Source: Hyphomonas sp.
Lineage (GTDB): Bacteria; Pseudomonadota; Alphaproteobacteria; Caulobacterales; Hyphomonadaceae
Length of the DNA stretch: 64,000 nucleotides
Assembly: GCF_013823385.1 (NCBI RefSeq)
Contig: NZ_PNMA01000005.1
Location: forward strand, 62,001-126,000
Reading direction: 5' to 3'
Positions 16,594 through 25,376 of the stretch are shown piece by piece. Each line of letters opens with the position of its first letter. Position 1 is the stretch's first letter. The notes below the pieces were generated by a model, which ran no database searches, had not been told where the DNA came from, and worked only from the letters and a program-made list of their open reading frames with translations. Position numbers and translations under genes: made by a program.

Positions 16594-18084
16594 ATGCGAA
16601 GACAGGTGATCATAATCGGCGCAGGCGCCGGCGGGCTGGCGGCCGCAATCCGCCTGTCCGCCGCCGGATTTTCCGTCACCCTGCTGGAACGTCATGGCCA
16701 TGCCGGCGGCAAGATGCGGCGGGTTCAGGCGGGACCCGCCCAGATTTCCAATGGCCCAACGGTTCTCACCTGGCGCCATATCGCCGAGGATCTGCTGCGC
16801 CAGGGCGGGGCCCTGCCCACAGACGAGCCGCTGTTTCTTCCCTGCGAGCGGCTTGCGCGGCACGCATGGCTGGACGGCACGCAACTCGATCTTTTTCCGG
16901 ATCCGGACGAGTCGCGCCGCGCCATATGCGACGCTTTCGGCCAGAAGGAGGCCGAAGGCTTCCGGCGCTATTGCGAAGCGATCCATTTCATGACGGACAC
17001 CTTGCGGGACAGTTTCATGCTGGCCCCGAAGCCAGACCCGGTTTCCCTCGCTCGCCGCATGGGGCTGCATAATCCTGCCGCGCTGCTGGCGACGCGGCCT
17101 TTCAGCCGGCTGGCAAGCGAGCTCAGATCCTTCTTCAACGATCCCCGGCTGATCCAGCTGTTTGGCAGATATGCCACCTATGTAGGCTCGTCGCCCTTTC
17201 TGGCGCCCGCAACGCTGATGGTCATCAGCCGGGTTGAGCAGGAAGGTGTTGCCATCGTGCGCGGGGGCATGCCGGCTTTGGCGGGCGCTCTGCTTGCGGC
17301 CGCCGAAAGGCTCGGCACGGTTTTCCGTCCGGACACGTCTGTTCGCTGCATTCTGACAGACGGTGGCCGGACAACCGGCGTGCAGCTCGCCGATGGCGAG
17401 AGGCTTTCCGCAGATATCGTCCTCTTCAATGGCGACGCTGCAGCATTGAGCGCCTCCCTGCTGGGCAGCGCGGTCCGGAAGGCTGCCCCGCCCCTGCCCC
17501 GGAACCGGCGCTCTCTTTCGGCCATAACCCTGTGCGCCCACGCCCAGACCAGAGGATTTCCGCTGGACTATCACACCGTGCTCTTCGGCAATGACTATGC
17601 AGACGAGTTCAATGCCGTTTTCCAGCGCCGCAGGATTACCGCTGAGCCGACAGTCTATATCTGCGCTGAGGACCGTGCCGGCGGTGTACCATCTGAAAAG
17701 GAGCGCCTCTTCTGCCTGATCAACGCCCCGGCTGATGGGGATTTGAAGGCCCCCTGGTTTGACGCCGATGAATATCCCGGCTGGCTTGCCGGCTATCTCG
17801 GCAGGTTCGGGCTGGAGGTGGAGTTTTCCCGGGGCGCGACGGTCCTGACCCGCCCGGAAGAGTTCGCCCATGATTTTCCGGGCGCTGGCGGCGCGCTCTA
17901 TGGCGCGGTCAATCATGGGCCGTTCGACAGTTTCCGGCGGCCCGCTTCCCGGTCTCCGGTCAGAGGGCTTTATCTCGCGGGCGGCTCTGCCCATCCGGGC
18001 GCAGGTGTGCCCATGGCGCTTGTGTCGGGCATGCTTGCCGCAGACGCCATCTGTCAGGATACGGATAGAGCCGCGCCGGGCTGA
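16594..18084 (+). CDS. crtD: Hydroxyneurosporene/methoxyneurosporene (C-3,4) desaturase
   Basis: 496 aa from ATG 16594; an ATG at 16576 lies inside the operator. CrtI/CrtD-type FAD desaturase: N-terminal VIIIGAGAGGLAAAIRLSAA and the C-terminal GLYLAGGSAHPGAGVPMALVSG. Position opposite crtB and difference from the full CrtI at 18054 indicate CrtD. It introduces the 3,4 double bond in hydroxylated carotenoids. The last 31 bp overlap the 3' end of crtI on the other strand. Confidence 0.9.
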   Translation: MRRQVIIIGAGAGGLAAAIRLSAAGFSVTLLERHGHAGGKMRRVQAGPAQISNGPTVLTWRHIAEDLLRQGGALPTDEPLFLPCERLARHAWLDGTQLDLFPDPDESRRAICDAFGQKEAEGFRRYCEAIHFMTDTLRDSFMLAPKPDPVSLARRMGLHNPAALLATRPFSRLASELRSFFNDPRLIQLFGRYATYVGSSPFLAPATLMVISRVEQEGVAIVRGGMPALAGALLAAAERLGTVFRPDTSVRCILTDGGRTTGVQLADGERLSADIVLFNGDAAALSASLLGSAVRKAAPPLPRNRRSLSAITLCAHAQTRGFPLDYHTVLFGNDYADEFNAVFQRRRITAEPTVYICAEDRAGGVPSEKERLFCLINAPADGDLKAPWFDADEYPGWLAGYLGRFGLEVEFSRGATVLTRPEEFAHDFPGAGGALYGAVNHGPFDSFRRPASRSPVRGLYLAGGSAHPGAGVPMALVSGMLAADAICQDTDRAAPG

Positions 18085-19604
18085 TAGGCGGCTGCATCGG
18101 GCAGGAGGTCAGCGACAATCTTGGCTGAAGACAACACCCCCGGCAGCCCTGCCCCCGGGTGAGTGCCCGCCCCGACCAGATAGAGCCCGCTGGCCTCTTC
18201 ACTGAGATTGTGGGGGCGGAACCAGGCGCTCTGGAACAGTTTCGGCTCAAGCGAGAACCCTGCCCCCAGGGGAGAAAGGTAGCGTGTTTCAAAATCGGCA
18301 GGGGTCACGAAATGCGAGGAGATAATCTCCGCGCCGAGCCCGGGAAGAACGGTGTCTTCAAGTCTGCGCTGAACCCGTTGCCGGTAGGCTTCGCCTTCGC
18401 GCGCCCAGTCGGTTCCCGATGCGAGATTGGGAACCGGGCTCAGCACATAGAAGGCGTCGTGGCCCGGCGGGGCAAGCGACGGATCGCTCGCAGTCGGGCG
18501 ATGCAGGTACAGGCTGCAATCATCGGCAACCGTCTTGCGGATGAAGATATCGTCGAGCAGCCCCCGATATCGCGGGCCCATCAGAATGGTGTGATGGCCA
18601 ACCGTTTCAAACCGGCGGCGCGTGCCGAAATACCAGACGAACAGGCCCATTGAATAATCCGCAGCCGCAATCTTGCGATCGGTCCAGCGCTTTCGCGGCG
18701 CCTCTGACATAAGCCGGCCATAGGTCCAGCCTGGATCGGCATTGGAGACAACGATATCGGCCTCCAGGCTTTCACCGCTTGCCAGTTTCACGCCGCAGGC
18801 TTTTCCGTTCTTCGTCAGGATTGTCTCGACTTCGGCGCCGCAGCGTATTTCGCCGCCATTTTCCCGAAGCACCCGCACAAGCCCGCGGATCAGCGACCCC
18901 ATACCGCCCTCGGCATAATGGACGCCGAATTGCCGCTCCAGATGCGCGATCAGGCAGTAATAGGCCGTCGTGGTGAAAGGGTTTCCGCCAACCAGCAGGG
19001 GATGATAGCTGAACACCGTCTTGAGATGGGGATGCTTGAAATAGCGGGATACCATTCCGTAGACGGACCGGTATCCTTCCAGCCGCACAAGGTCTGCCAT
19101 GGCTGCGGCTGTAAACGGAATGGAATGGAACGGTTTGTCGGCCAGCGCCTCGAATGCCACCGAATAGATGCCCGCGCTTTTCTGCAGGAAGCGCTGGTAG
19201 CCATCCACATCTTCCGGTGAAATCCGGGCGACTTCGGCAAGCATGGCGGCCGGGTCGCCGCTGTAGCGGAACACTTCGCCATCGGCAAAACGGATCGTGT
19301 AGAAGGGATCGCACGGCCGGAGAGTGGCATCGTCGGAAAGTTTCGCGCCTGCGGATGCCCACAACTCTTCGAGCATGAAAGGCGCCGTGATGATCGTGGG
19401 CCCGGCATCAAAGGTGAACCCGTCCTGCCGGAAAACCGAGGCCCTGCCGCCAGGGGCATCCAGCCGTTCGAGCACGGTGACCCTGTATCCCTTCCCGGCA
19501 AGGCGGACGGCAGCGGCCAGCCCGCCGAAGCCGCTGCCGATGACAACCACCCGGGGAGCGCCCGTCGCAGGGCCTTCAAAGCTCCGGAAATCAGATCCGT
19601 CCAT
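18054..19604 (-). CDS. crtI: Phytoene desaturase
   Basis: 516 aa. FAD motif VVVIGSGFGGLAAAVRLA near residue 20, PGGRASVFRQDGFTFDAGPT near 50, and the C-terminal signature GLYLVGAGTHPGAGLPGVL. It performs the three or four desaturations from phytoene to neurosporene or lycopene. Last gene of the bchI-bchD-bchO-DUF3422-crtI run; its end converges on crtD with overlap. No operator is seen directly upstream. Confidence 0.95.
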   Translation of the reverse strand: MDGSDFRSFEGPATGAPRVVVIGSGFGGLAAAVRLAGKGYRVTVLERLDAPGGRASVFRQDGFTFDAGPTIITAPFMLEELWASAGAKLSDDATLRPCDPFYTIRFADGEVFRYSGDPAAMLAEVARISPEDVDGYQRFLQKSAGIYSVAFEALADKPFHSIPFTAAAMADLVRLEGYRSVYGMVSRYFKHPHLKTVFSYHPLLVGGNPFTTTAYYCLIAHLERQFGVHYAEGGMGSLIRGLVRVLRENGGEIRCGAEVETILTKNGKACGVKLASGESLEADIVVSNADPGWTYGRLMSEAPRKRWTDRKIAAADYSMGLFVWYFGTRRRFETVGHHTILMGPRYRGLLDDIFIRKTVADDCSLYLHRPTASDPSLAPPGHDAFYVLSPVPNLASGTDWAREGEAYRQRVQRRLEDTVLPGLGAEIISSHFVTPADFETRYLSPLGAGFSLEPKLFQSAWFRPHNLSEEASGLYLVGAGTHPGAGLPGVLSSAKIVADLLPDAAAYQPGAALSVS

Positions 19605-19622
19605 TGGAGTTTTTCCCGCCCT

Positions 19623-20936
19623 TCATGGAGTAACCGTTGGAGTTTTTTTGTCCTCGCGCCCGGCCAGTTCGCGCCGCGTTCGCCAGACACCATAAACCGC
19701 CAGACCCAACGCGACCGGCACCGCCAGACCCATTGCAAACTTGGGGTCTACAGCCACGCCCAGCGCCGCCAGCCCCCCTGTAAAATACCCGACCACTCCC
19801 ACCATGTAATACGTGATCGCCGCCACCGAGAGGCCTTCAACCGTCTGCTGAAGACGCAACTGCAGCTCCGCCCGCGTGTTCATGCTTTCCAGAATCTGCC
19901 GGTTCTGCAGCTGCAACGCCTTGTCCACCTTGGCAGACAGAAGCTGGGCAGCGCGGTCGACGCGTTCGGACAGGGCTGATTGCCGGTTTGATATCGAAAT
20001 GCAGGTTTCCATCGCCGGCGCGAGGCGGCGCTCGGTAAACTCGTGGAAAGTCTGCATGTCTGCGAGGCGCACTTCCCTGAGTTCGCCAATGCGCCGCTGG
20101 ACCAGGGCATAATACGCGGCGGCGGCCCCAAACCGGAACTGGGTCTGGGTGTGGCTTTTTTCGATGGCGGCCTCCAGCGCGGTAAGGCGGTTGAGAAGGC
20201 GGGCTTCATCATCTGTGCCAGCGAGCGTCATGGCGTCAGTGATTTGCGACAGTTCTGCCTCCCAGGCGGACAGTTTAGGGACCAGCGCCTGCGCGACCGG
20301 CAAAGCCAGCAGAGCCATGATACGGTAGGTTTCGATCTCCAGAAGCCGTTGCACGATGCGCCCTGCATGCCACGGCGTCATGTTCCGGTTCAGCAGCAGA
20401 AATCGTGAAAAACCATCTGCATGCAAACGGAAATCCGTAATGGTTACGCCCGCGTCTCCGGCAATTGCTGCGCCGATGAGCGCATTTGCACTGAAATACT
20501 GTTCAGAAAGGGCGCCGGGCGCGGGTATTTCGCCTTCGGCGGGAAGGAGGGCCGCATGGGTTGCCACGATAAGCTCCCCTGGAAGGGATTTGAGCCAGTC
20601 GGCCGGCGCCGCGCTGATTGCCGAGGGAGAAAACGCGTCGCCATTCCTGGCCGGCACAATAAAGGTATACCGGGTGAACTCCGTATGCCGTTCCCAGATC
20701 AGCCGGAAATCTTTCAGGTCAACGCTGTAATGCTTGACCCCGGGCCCAGGCGGTGTTGCCCCGTAGCGGCGCGTCAATTCGGCGACGACCTGCTGATCCT
20801 TGTCGGAATAGGGCCAGCTTGTTGTCAGCGCGATACAGGACAGCTTGACCCCTCCGATGAGCGGCTCCGGCGGACGGGCGTGCACCTCGTTGCTGAGATG
20901 GAAACGCTGCTCATGGTTTTCCGGAAGCGGTATCAT
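19623..20936 (-). CDS. DUF3422 family membrane protein
   Basis: 437 aa. The N-terminal HLSNEVHARPPEPL block is the hallmark of DUF3422, and two hydrophobic segments lie near the C terminus (about residues 375-395 and 405-425). A coiled region around residues 290-360 precedes them. Function unknown. Its start overlaps the bchO stop (ATGA) and crtI follows 18 bp later, so it is transcribed with magnesium chelatase and phytoene desaturase genes. Confidence 0.85.
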   Translation of the reverse strand: MIPLPENHEQRFHLSNEVHARPPEPLIGGVKLSCIALTTSWPYSDKDQQVVAELTRRYGATPPGPGVKHYSVDLKDFRLIWERHTEFTRYTFIVPARNGDAFSPSAISAAPADWLKSLPGELIVATHAALLPAEGEIPAPGALSEQYFSANALIGAAIAGDAGVTITDFRLHADGFSRFLLLNRNMTPWHAGRIVQRLLEIETYRIMALLALPVAQALVPKLSAWEAELSQITDAMTLAGTDDEARLLNRLTALEAAIEKSHTQTQFRFGAAAAYYALVQRRIGELREVRLADMQTFHEFTERRLAPAMETCISISNRQSALSERVDRAAQLLSAKVDKALQLQNRQILESMNTRAELQLRLQQTVEGLSVAAITYYMVGVVGYFTGGLAALGVAVDPKFAMGLAVPVALGLAVYGVWRTRRELAGREDKKTPTVTP

Positions 20937-21832
20937 GCCCGGGCTCTTTTTCCCTCGAACTGACGATCTCCGATCAGGGCGAGGAGTGCCTCGAAAATGC
21001 GTTCGGGATCTTCTTCATGGGCTAGATGCCCCAGCCCTGTCAGTGGCAGATGGTGAACGCCCTTATAGCGGCTGGCAAACTCCGCTGCCTCGGCTGGCGA
21101 GACTGCCTGATCAAGATCACCGGTCATCAGCGCAAGCGGGTACGGCGCGCGGCGGATGTCTCGGTCTATGTCCGACACGTCCCAACCCGCCATCATCCGC
21201 AGCGTTCCCCGCACATGTGCGGGATTTGCAAACAGCTTTGCGTAGATGCCAAGATACGGTTCTGACGGGGTCGATCCTGTCGACCGGATCAACCTCGCTA
21301 TGCGGTCCCGGTCACAGGCGCGGCGCGCAATCAACCTTGCCATCAGGGGGCTGACGGTCATGGCTCTGGCAATAAACGGCCCAGCAAGGCCTGCCATTCC
21401 ACCAAGTGGGCGCAGGGCGGCATTGAGCCCGATAACGTAAGCGGGCGGCTGCGCCAGATTTGCGGCCAGCCGGATCGCGATCGCCGCCCCGGCTGAGTGC
21501 CCGATGAGGATATCTGGCTGAAAGCCGGTCTGGCCGATAAGCTGGCTCAGCCCGGCGGCCATTCCCGGCAGCGATGTCTCTGCCGCCTCCGTGGCGCGCG
21601 TGAAGGCATGGCCGGGCAAATCCGCAGCCAGAACATCACATCTGGCCGCAAGCAGCGGGAACAACCCCGCCCAGGAATGGGTTGAGGCGCCGGTTCCGTG
21701 GATCAGCAGAACCCTTGGACCTGCGCCCGCCCGCTGAATGTGCCAGCGGCAGGCGCCAGCATCCACAAACCGGCTGAACCGCCGGTTGGGCCAGTTTGCG
21801 CCGTCCGTATCCCAGACAAGAGATGGGGTCAT
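20933..21832 (-). CDS. bchO: Magnesium chelatase accessory protein, alpha/beta hydrolase fold
   Basis: 299 aa. Nucleophile elbow GHSAGAA near residue 110 and LLIHGTGASTHSWAG (oxyanion-hole region) near 43 show an alpha/beta hydrolase. BchO is regularly next to bchID and is thought to support Mg insertion, though its reaction is not settled. Starts 10 bp after bchD. Confidence 0.88.
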   Translation of the reverse strand: MTPSLVWDTDGANWPNRRFSRFVDAGACRWHIQRAGAGPRVLLIHGTGASTHSWAGLFPLLAARCDVLAADLPGHAFTRATEAAETSLPGMAAGLSQLIGQTGFQPDILIGHSAGAAIAIRLAANLAQPPAYVIGLNAALRPLGGMAGLAGPFIARAMTVSPLMARLIARRACDRDRIARLIRSTGSTPSEPYLGIYAKLFANPAHVRGTLRMMAGWDVSDIDRDIRRAPYPLALMTGDLDQAVSPAEAAEFASRYKGVHHLPLTGLGHLAHEEDPERIFEALLALIGDRQFEGKRARA

Positions 21833-21842
21833 TCAGCGGCCC

Positions 21843-23618
21843 TCAACTCAGCAGCGTTTGCCTGACAGTGTCGGAAACCGACTTCCCGTCAGCAAACGGC
21901 AATGGACGATAGACCGCTCCCATTTCGTCGCTCAGACGCCGCGCGTCAGCGTTGGGGCGGCGTGACGTATCCAGAAACAGGATGGGCAGGTGTGCACCTT
22001 TGAGCCGGCGCGCCATCCGGCTGGCGTCCGCGCCGCCCCCTTCGCGCCCCCCGGCCCCATCCAGCCCGACATTGGCCTGGCCATCTGACAGGAAAACAAT
22101 ATAGGGGCTGCGCCGCCTGCGGAGTTCCTGCTCGCTCATTACCTGCGCGGCGGAGATACCCGCTGCCAGCGGCGTGCCGCCGCCGCCGGGAAGCCCGGCG
22201 AGCGAGCGTTTGACGCGCGTGAGGGAGCGTGTCGGCGGGAGCAGAACTTCCGCCGACTGACGGCGGAAAGCGAGAACCGCAACAGATTCGCGGCGCGCAT
22301 AACAGCCGCCGAGCAGAAACTCCACCGCGCCTTTGGCTTCGGCAAGGCGGTTCATTGCGGTGGACCCGGACGCATCCACCGCAAAGATGACTACCGCTTC
22401 AGACCTGTGCCGGAATCGCTTCAGCCGGAAATCCGCCGCCCGGATGGCAATCGGCGCGCCGCCTTCCCGGCGCGGCCTGATCTTCTGCCAGGGCGCCGCG
22501 GCCCTCAAGGTCGCGATCAGGTCAAGGCGTCCCTGCCGCCGGGGGTCGCCTGCGCGGGCATCGATCCTCGACCCACGCTGCCAGGAGTCCACCATTTCCC
22601 CGGATTTGCCACTCGCCACTTCACCCTTCATTCGTTTACGGACTTTTTTGCCCCTGGCCGCAGCGTCAATCTGCGCCGAAAAGCGGGCTGCTGCGACAAC
22701 GAGTTCTGCCAAATCGTCTACAGACTGACCATCCCGGCCCTTGTCCTGCCCCTTGGCCTCATCGGGAGGCGGCTGGGGTGGCTGGTCCATTTCCATTTGC
22801 GGCGCGGCACGCGCACCAAGCACGAGGCTTGCTGCCAGCTCGGCATGGGCCTCCTGCACGCAAGGCTCGCCGGAAAGCGCTGCAAGGCCGCGCATGCTTG
22901 CGCATGCGAATGCCAACACTCGCGGATCGCCAATGCCGAGCGTCTCGCACGCCACTGCCATCGCTTCAATGAATGGGTCGGGCAAATCCACACCCGGCGC
23001 GCGGGCCCTGGCCTCACAGATATCCTTTGCAGAGAAGAGAGGCGCCCATTGCGCCGGAAGAAAAGCGCCTGGCAGGCGGAAGGCAATCCGGGCATTCAGG
23101 ATCTCTGGCACCGCTTCACTCGCATCGGCTGGATCCGAAAGCAGGAGCGCGGCGAAGGTTGAGGGTGTACTGCAGGACACCCCCTCTCGCTCTGTCATGA
23201 CTATGGAGCAATCAAGGGCCCGGCTGATCTGAGCAGCGGTCTGGCGCGGCAGGCGCTCCGCCATCGGAATAACGAGGCAGCGGCCATCAGCGGCCGAAAG
23301 CAGCCCCGGCTGGATCACCGGCCTGCCCACTGACAGTGTGGCGGCAAGGTCGAGACCGCCCAGGAGCGCATCATCCGAAATGCCGGGCGGCAGACGAACC
23401 GCGCGCCCGCCGCCCGTCATCCAGCCAGAGAGTTGCTGAGTGAGATGGGCGCTTGCGTCCGGCGACGCCGCCTCGACGAGAACGCCGCCCAGCCGGGACG
23501 GCATAAGCGCCGCAAGGGCCAGCATATAATCTGCCCGGCGGACCATCTCGGCTTGCAATGCGGCCAGCGATTCCCGGCAGAGCCCTTTTTCAGGAACGGG
23601 AGCGCCGGCGGAGATCAT
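21843..23618 (-). CDS. bchD: Magnesium chelatase subunit D
   Basis: 591 aa from ATG 23618, which overlaps the bchI stop as ATGA; the open frame extends further but into bchI. Domains: degenerate AAA+ N-terminal half, a Pro/acidic linker (PPQPPPDEAKGQDKG) near residue 280, and a C-terminal von Willebrand A domain with MIDAS motif DASGS. It forms the ATP-dependent Mg chelatase with BchI and BchH. Confidence 0.94.
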   Translation of the reverse strand: MISAGAPVPEKGLCRESLAALQAEMVRRADYMLALAALMPSRLGGVLVEAASPDASAHLTQQLSGWMTGGGRAVRLPPGISDDALLGGLDLAATLSVGRPVIQPGLLSAADGRCLVIPMAERLPRQTAAQISRALDCSIVMTEREGVSCSTPSTFAALLLSDPADASEAVPEILNARIAFRLPGAFLPAQWAPLFSAKDICEARARAPGVDLPDPFIEAMAVACETLGIGDPRVLAFACASMRGLAALSGEPCVQEAHAELAASLVLGARAAPQMEMDQPPQPPPDEAKGQDKGRDGQSVDDLAELVVAAARFSAQIDAAARGKKVRKRMKGEVASGKSGEMVDSWQRGSRIDARAGDPRRQGRLDLIATLRAAAPWQKIRPRREGGAPIAIRAADFRLKRFRHRSEAVVIFAVDASGSTAMNRLAEAKGAVEFLLGGCYARRESVAVLAFRRQSAEVLLPPTRSLTRVKRSLAGLPGGGGTPLAAGISAAQVMSEQELRRRRSPYIVFLSDGQANVGLDGAGGREGGGADASRMARRLKGAHLPILFLDTSRRPNADARRLSDEMGAVYRPLPFADGKSVSDTVRQTLLS

Positions 23619-24628
23619 GAGACGAGAACTTCGGTCATCGCCCGCTCGACCCTGACGGACGCATCCGTGTCGTCGAGCGGATCCTTGCGCAAGCGGTGAC
23701 GAAGAGCAGACACCGCAACGGACCGCAGGGCAGCTTCGGTGACCGTATCTTCCCCATCCAGCGCTGCGCGGGCCCGCGCGGCGCGAAGCAGCGTCAACTC
23801 CCCTCGCAGCCCGTCTGCGCCCAGCTTGCAGCAAAGCTCGACCGCCTTTTCGAGAACGGCTTCGGGCACTTCGACCCGGCCCATGGCGCCACGCGCCTGG
23901 ACAATCCGGGCACGAAGCTCCTCTGTCGCCTCCGCCCAATCCTCTACAAAATCATCCGGGTTGCGCTCATAGGCGTCTCTTCGCCGGACGATCTCGATAC
24001 GTTCCTTCACTTCAGCGGATGTCCGCACATCCACGCAAAGGCCAAACCGGTCCAGAAGCTGCGGGCGCAGATCCCCCTCCTCCGGATTGCCACTGCCGAC
24101 CAGCACAAATTTGGCAGGATGCCGGACGCTCAGCCCTTCGCGCTCCACCACATTTTCCCCTGACGCAGCCACATCCAGAAGAAGGTCGACAAGATGGTCG
24201 TCCAGCAGATTGACTTCATCGATATAGAGGAAGCCGCGATGCGCCCGCGCCAGCAGTCCGGGTTCGAACTGCTTTTCGCCATGGCCTAGTGCGCGTTCAA
24301 GGTCGAGCGCGCCGGTGACACGGTCTTCCGTTGCACCGAGAGGCAGGTCCACCACGGGCGCGGTCATCCGGCAGGTCGCCCTGCGGCCTGGCTTGGAGCA
24401 GGCTTCGCACATTCCGTTGCGTGCGCCGGGCGCACAATTGAAGCGGCACCCTTTCACGACATCAATGGCAGGCAGCAACTCTGCAAGAGCGCGGATGGCG
24501 GTAGATTTTCCCGTACCCCTGTCACCGAGCGCCAGCACACCGCCGATCGACGGCTCGATGGCCGCCATGATGAGCGCGTCCTTCAACGCCTGCTGGCCTA
24601 CAATGGCAGCGAAGGGAAACAAGGTCAC
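23615..24628 (-). CDS. bchI: Magnesium chelatase ATPase subunit I
   Basis: 337 aa from GTG 24628, which has AAAGG upstream; a TTG at 24646 lies within the operator. AAA+ ATPase: Walker A GDRGTGKST near residue 38, Walker B/sensor region GFLYIDEVNLLDDH, and a four-Cys stretch (CNCAPGARNGMCEAC-type) before the arm. Starts FPFAAIVGQ as in known BchI. First gene of the bchIDO-DUF3422-crtI run. Confidence 0.95.
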   Translation of the reverse strand: MTLFPFAAIVGQQALKDALIMAAIEPSIGGVLALGDRGTGKSTAIRALAELLPAIDVVKGCRFNCAPGARNGMCEACSKPGRRATCRMTAPVVDLPLGATEDRVTGALDLERALGHGEKQFEPGLLARAHRGFLYIDEVNLLDDHLVDLLLDVAASGENVVEREGLSVRHPAKFVLVGSGNPEEGDLRPQLLDRFGLCVDVRTSAEVKERIEIVRRRDAYERNPDDFVEDWAEATEELRARIVQARGAMGRVEVPEAVLEKAVELCCKLGADGLRGELTLLRAARARAALDGEDTVTEAALRSVAVSALRHRLRKDPLDDTDASVRVERAMTEVLVS

Positions 24629-24640
24629 GAGCCCGCCTTT

Positions 24641-24684
24641 CGTCAATCCAGATTGACACCAGCGTACGTCAAGTTTTGAAACAA
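24641..24684 (-). promoter_or_regulatory. Tandem PpsR boxes at the bchI promoter
   Basis: On the - strand: a degenerate box ending TTGACG (24667-24684), an 8-bp spacer, then TGTCAATCTGGATTGACG (24641-24658, TGT-N12-ACG with 7-bp near-perfect arms). Same geometry as the other sites. Confidence 0.78.
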
Positions 24685-24686
24685 AG

Positions 24687-24715
24687 AAAGCCGCCTGACG
24701 GGATCAGGCGGCTTT
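24687..24715 (-). terminator. Terminator after the cytochrome c gene
   Basis: Twelve-bp perfect stem AAAGCCGCCTGA / TCAGGCGGCTTT with a 5-nt loop, just beyond the cytochrome c stop and directly before the bchI operator. It insulates bchI from read-through. Confidence 0.8.
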
Positions 24716-24746
24716 AATTTTTCCAGCTTGATCGGATTATAAGGCG

Positions 24747-25301
24747 TCAGGTCGGATTTTTGAGATAGGCAATCACGTCTGCACGGTCTTGAGGGTTACG
24801 CAGTCCGGGGAATGCCATGATGGTTCCTGGAATGTAGGCCTGCGGATTTTCCAGATACTCGAACAGGTTTTCCTCTGTCCACACGACATCAGAATTCTGG
24901 TTTGCCGCAGAGTATTTGAACCCCGGAATGGTGCCAGACTCGCGCCCTACAATCTGGTAGAGAGAGGGGCCAACATTATTGCGACCCTCCTGGACGGCGT
25001 GGCAGGTCATGCACTGGGCGAAGACGCGCTTGCCCTTGACCGGATCACCGGTATACGCCGCGTAACCTGTAGCCCCCGCAGCAGGCACTGCCGCTTCCGT
25101 GGTCTCAGGCGCCGCTTCCGGAGCCGCTTCAGCCGGTGCGGGGTCAACAGCGGCAGGCTCGGCCGGGGCCGTTTCCGCCGGGGTGGCAGCCGGGGCTGCC
25201 GCAGGCGCGGGTGTTCCCGTATCCGATCCACCGCAAGCCGCAAGAATGACTGCCAGGCCGCCCAAAGCCGGGACCGTCAGTCTACGTATTAAAAGGCGCA
25301 T
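24747..25301 (-). CDS. Lipid-anchored class I cytochrome c (cytochrome c2-like)
   Basis: 184 aa. The signal peptide ends in a lipobox (AVILAAC at ~16-22) so the mature N-terminal Cys should be lipidated. Residues ~25-75 are an Ala/Pro/Glu linker. The heme domain follows with CMTCH (~97-101), GPSLYQIVGR and the methionine-ligand region GTIMAFPGLRNPQDRADVIAYL. It resembles cytochrome c2/c552. It lies between bchI and idi, and the puf operon lacks pufC, so it may carry electrons from bc1 to the reaction centre. Confidence 0.88.
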   Translation of the reverse strand: MRLLIRRLTVPALGGLAVILAACGGSDTGTPAPAAAPAATPAETAPAEPAAVDPAPAEAAPEAAPETTEAAVPAAGATGYAAYTGDPVKGKRVFAQCMTCHAVQEGRNNVGPSLYQIVGRESGTIPGFKYSAANQNSDVVWTEENLFEYLENPQAYIPGTIMAFPGLRNPQDRADVIAYLKNPT

Positions 25302-25376
25302 TTCGTTCCTCCGTTATTTCCTCATTACCAATGAGAACTAGGTTGCTCTGTTCTGCCGCCAAGAAGATGCTGGCAA

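Noticed and set aside
16561-17994. 477-aa - strand ORF opposite crtD
   Set aside because: Overlaps a clear FAD desaturase on the other strand and has no recognisable domain.
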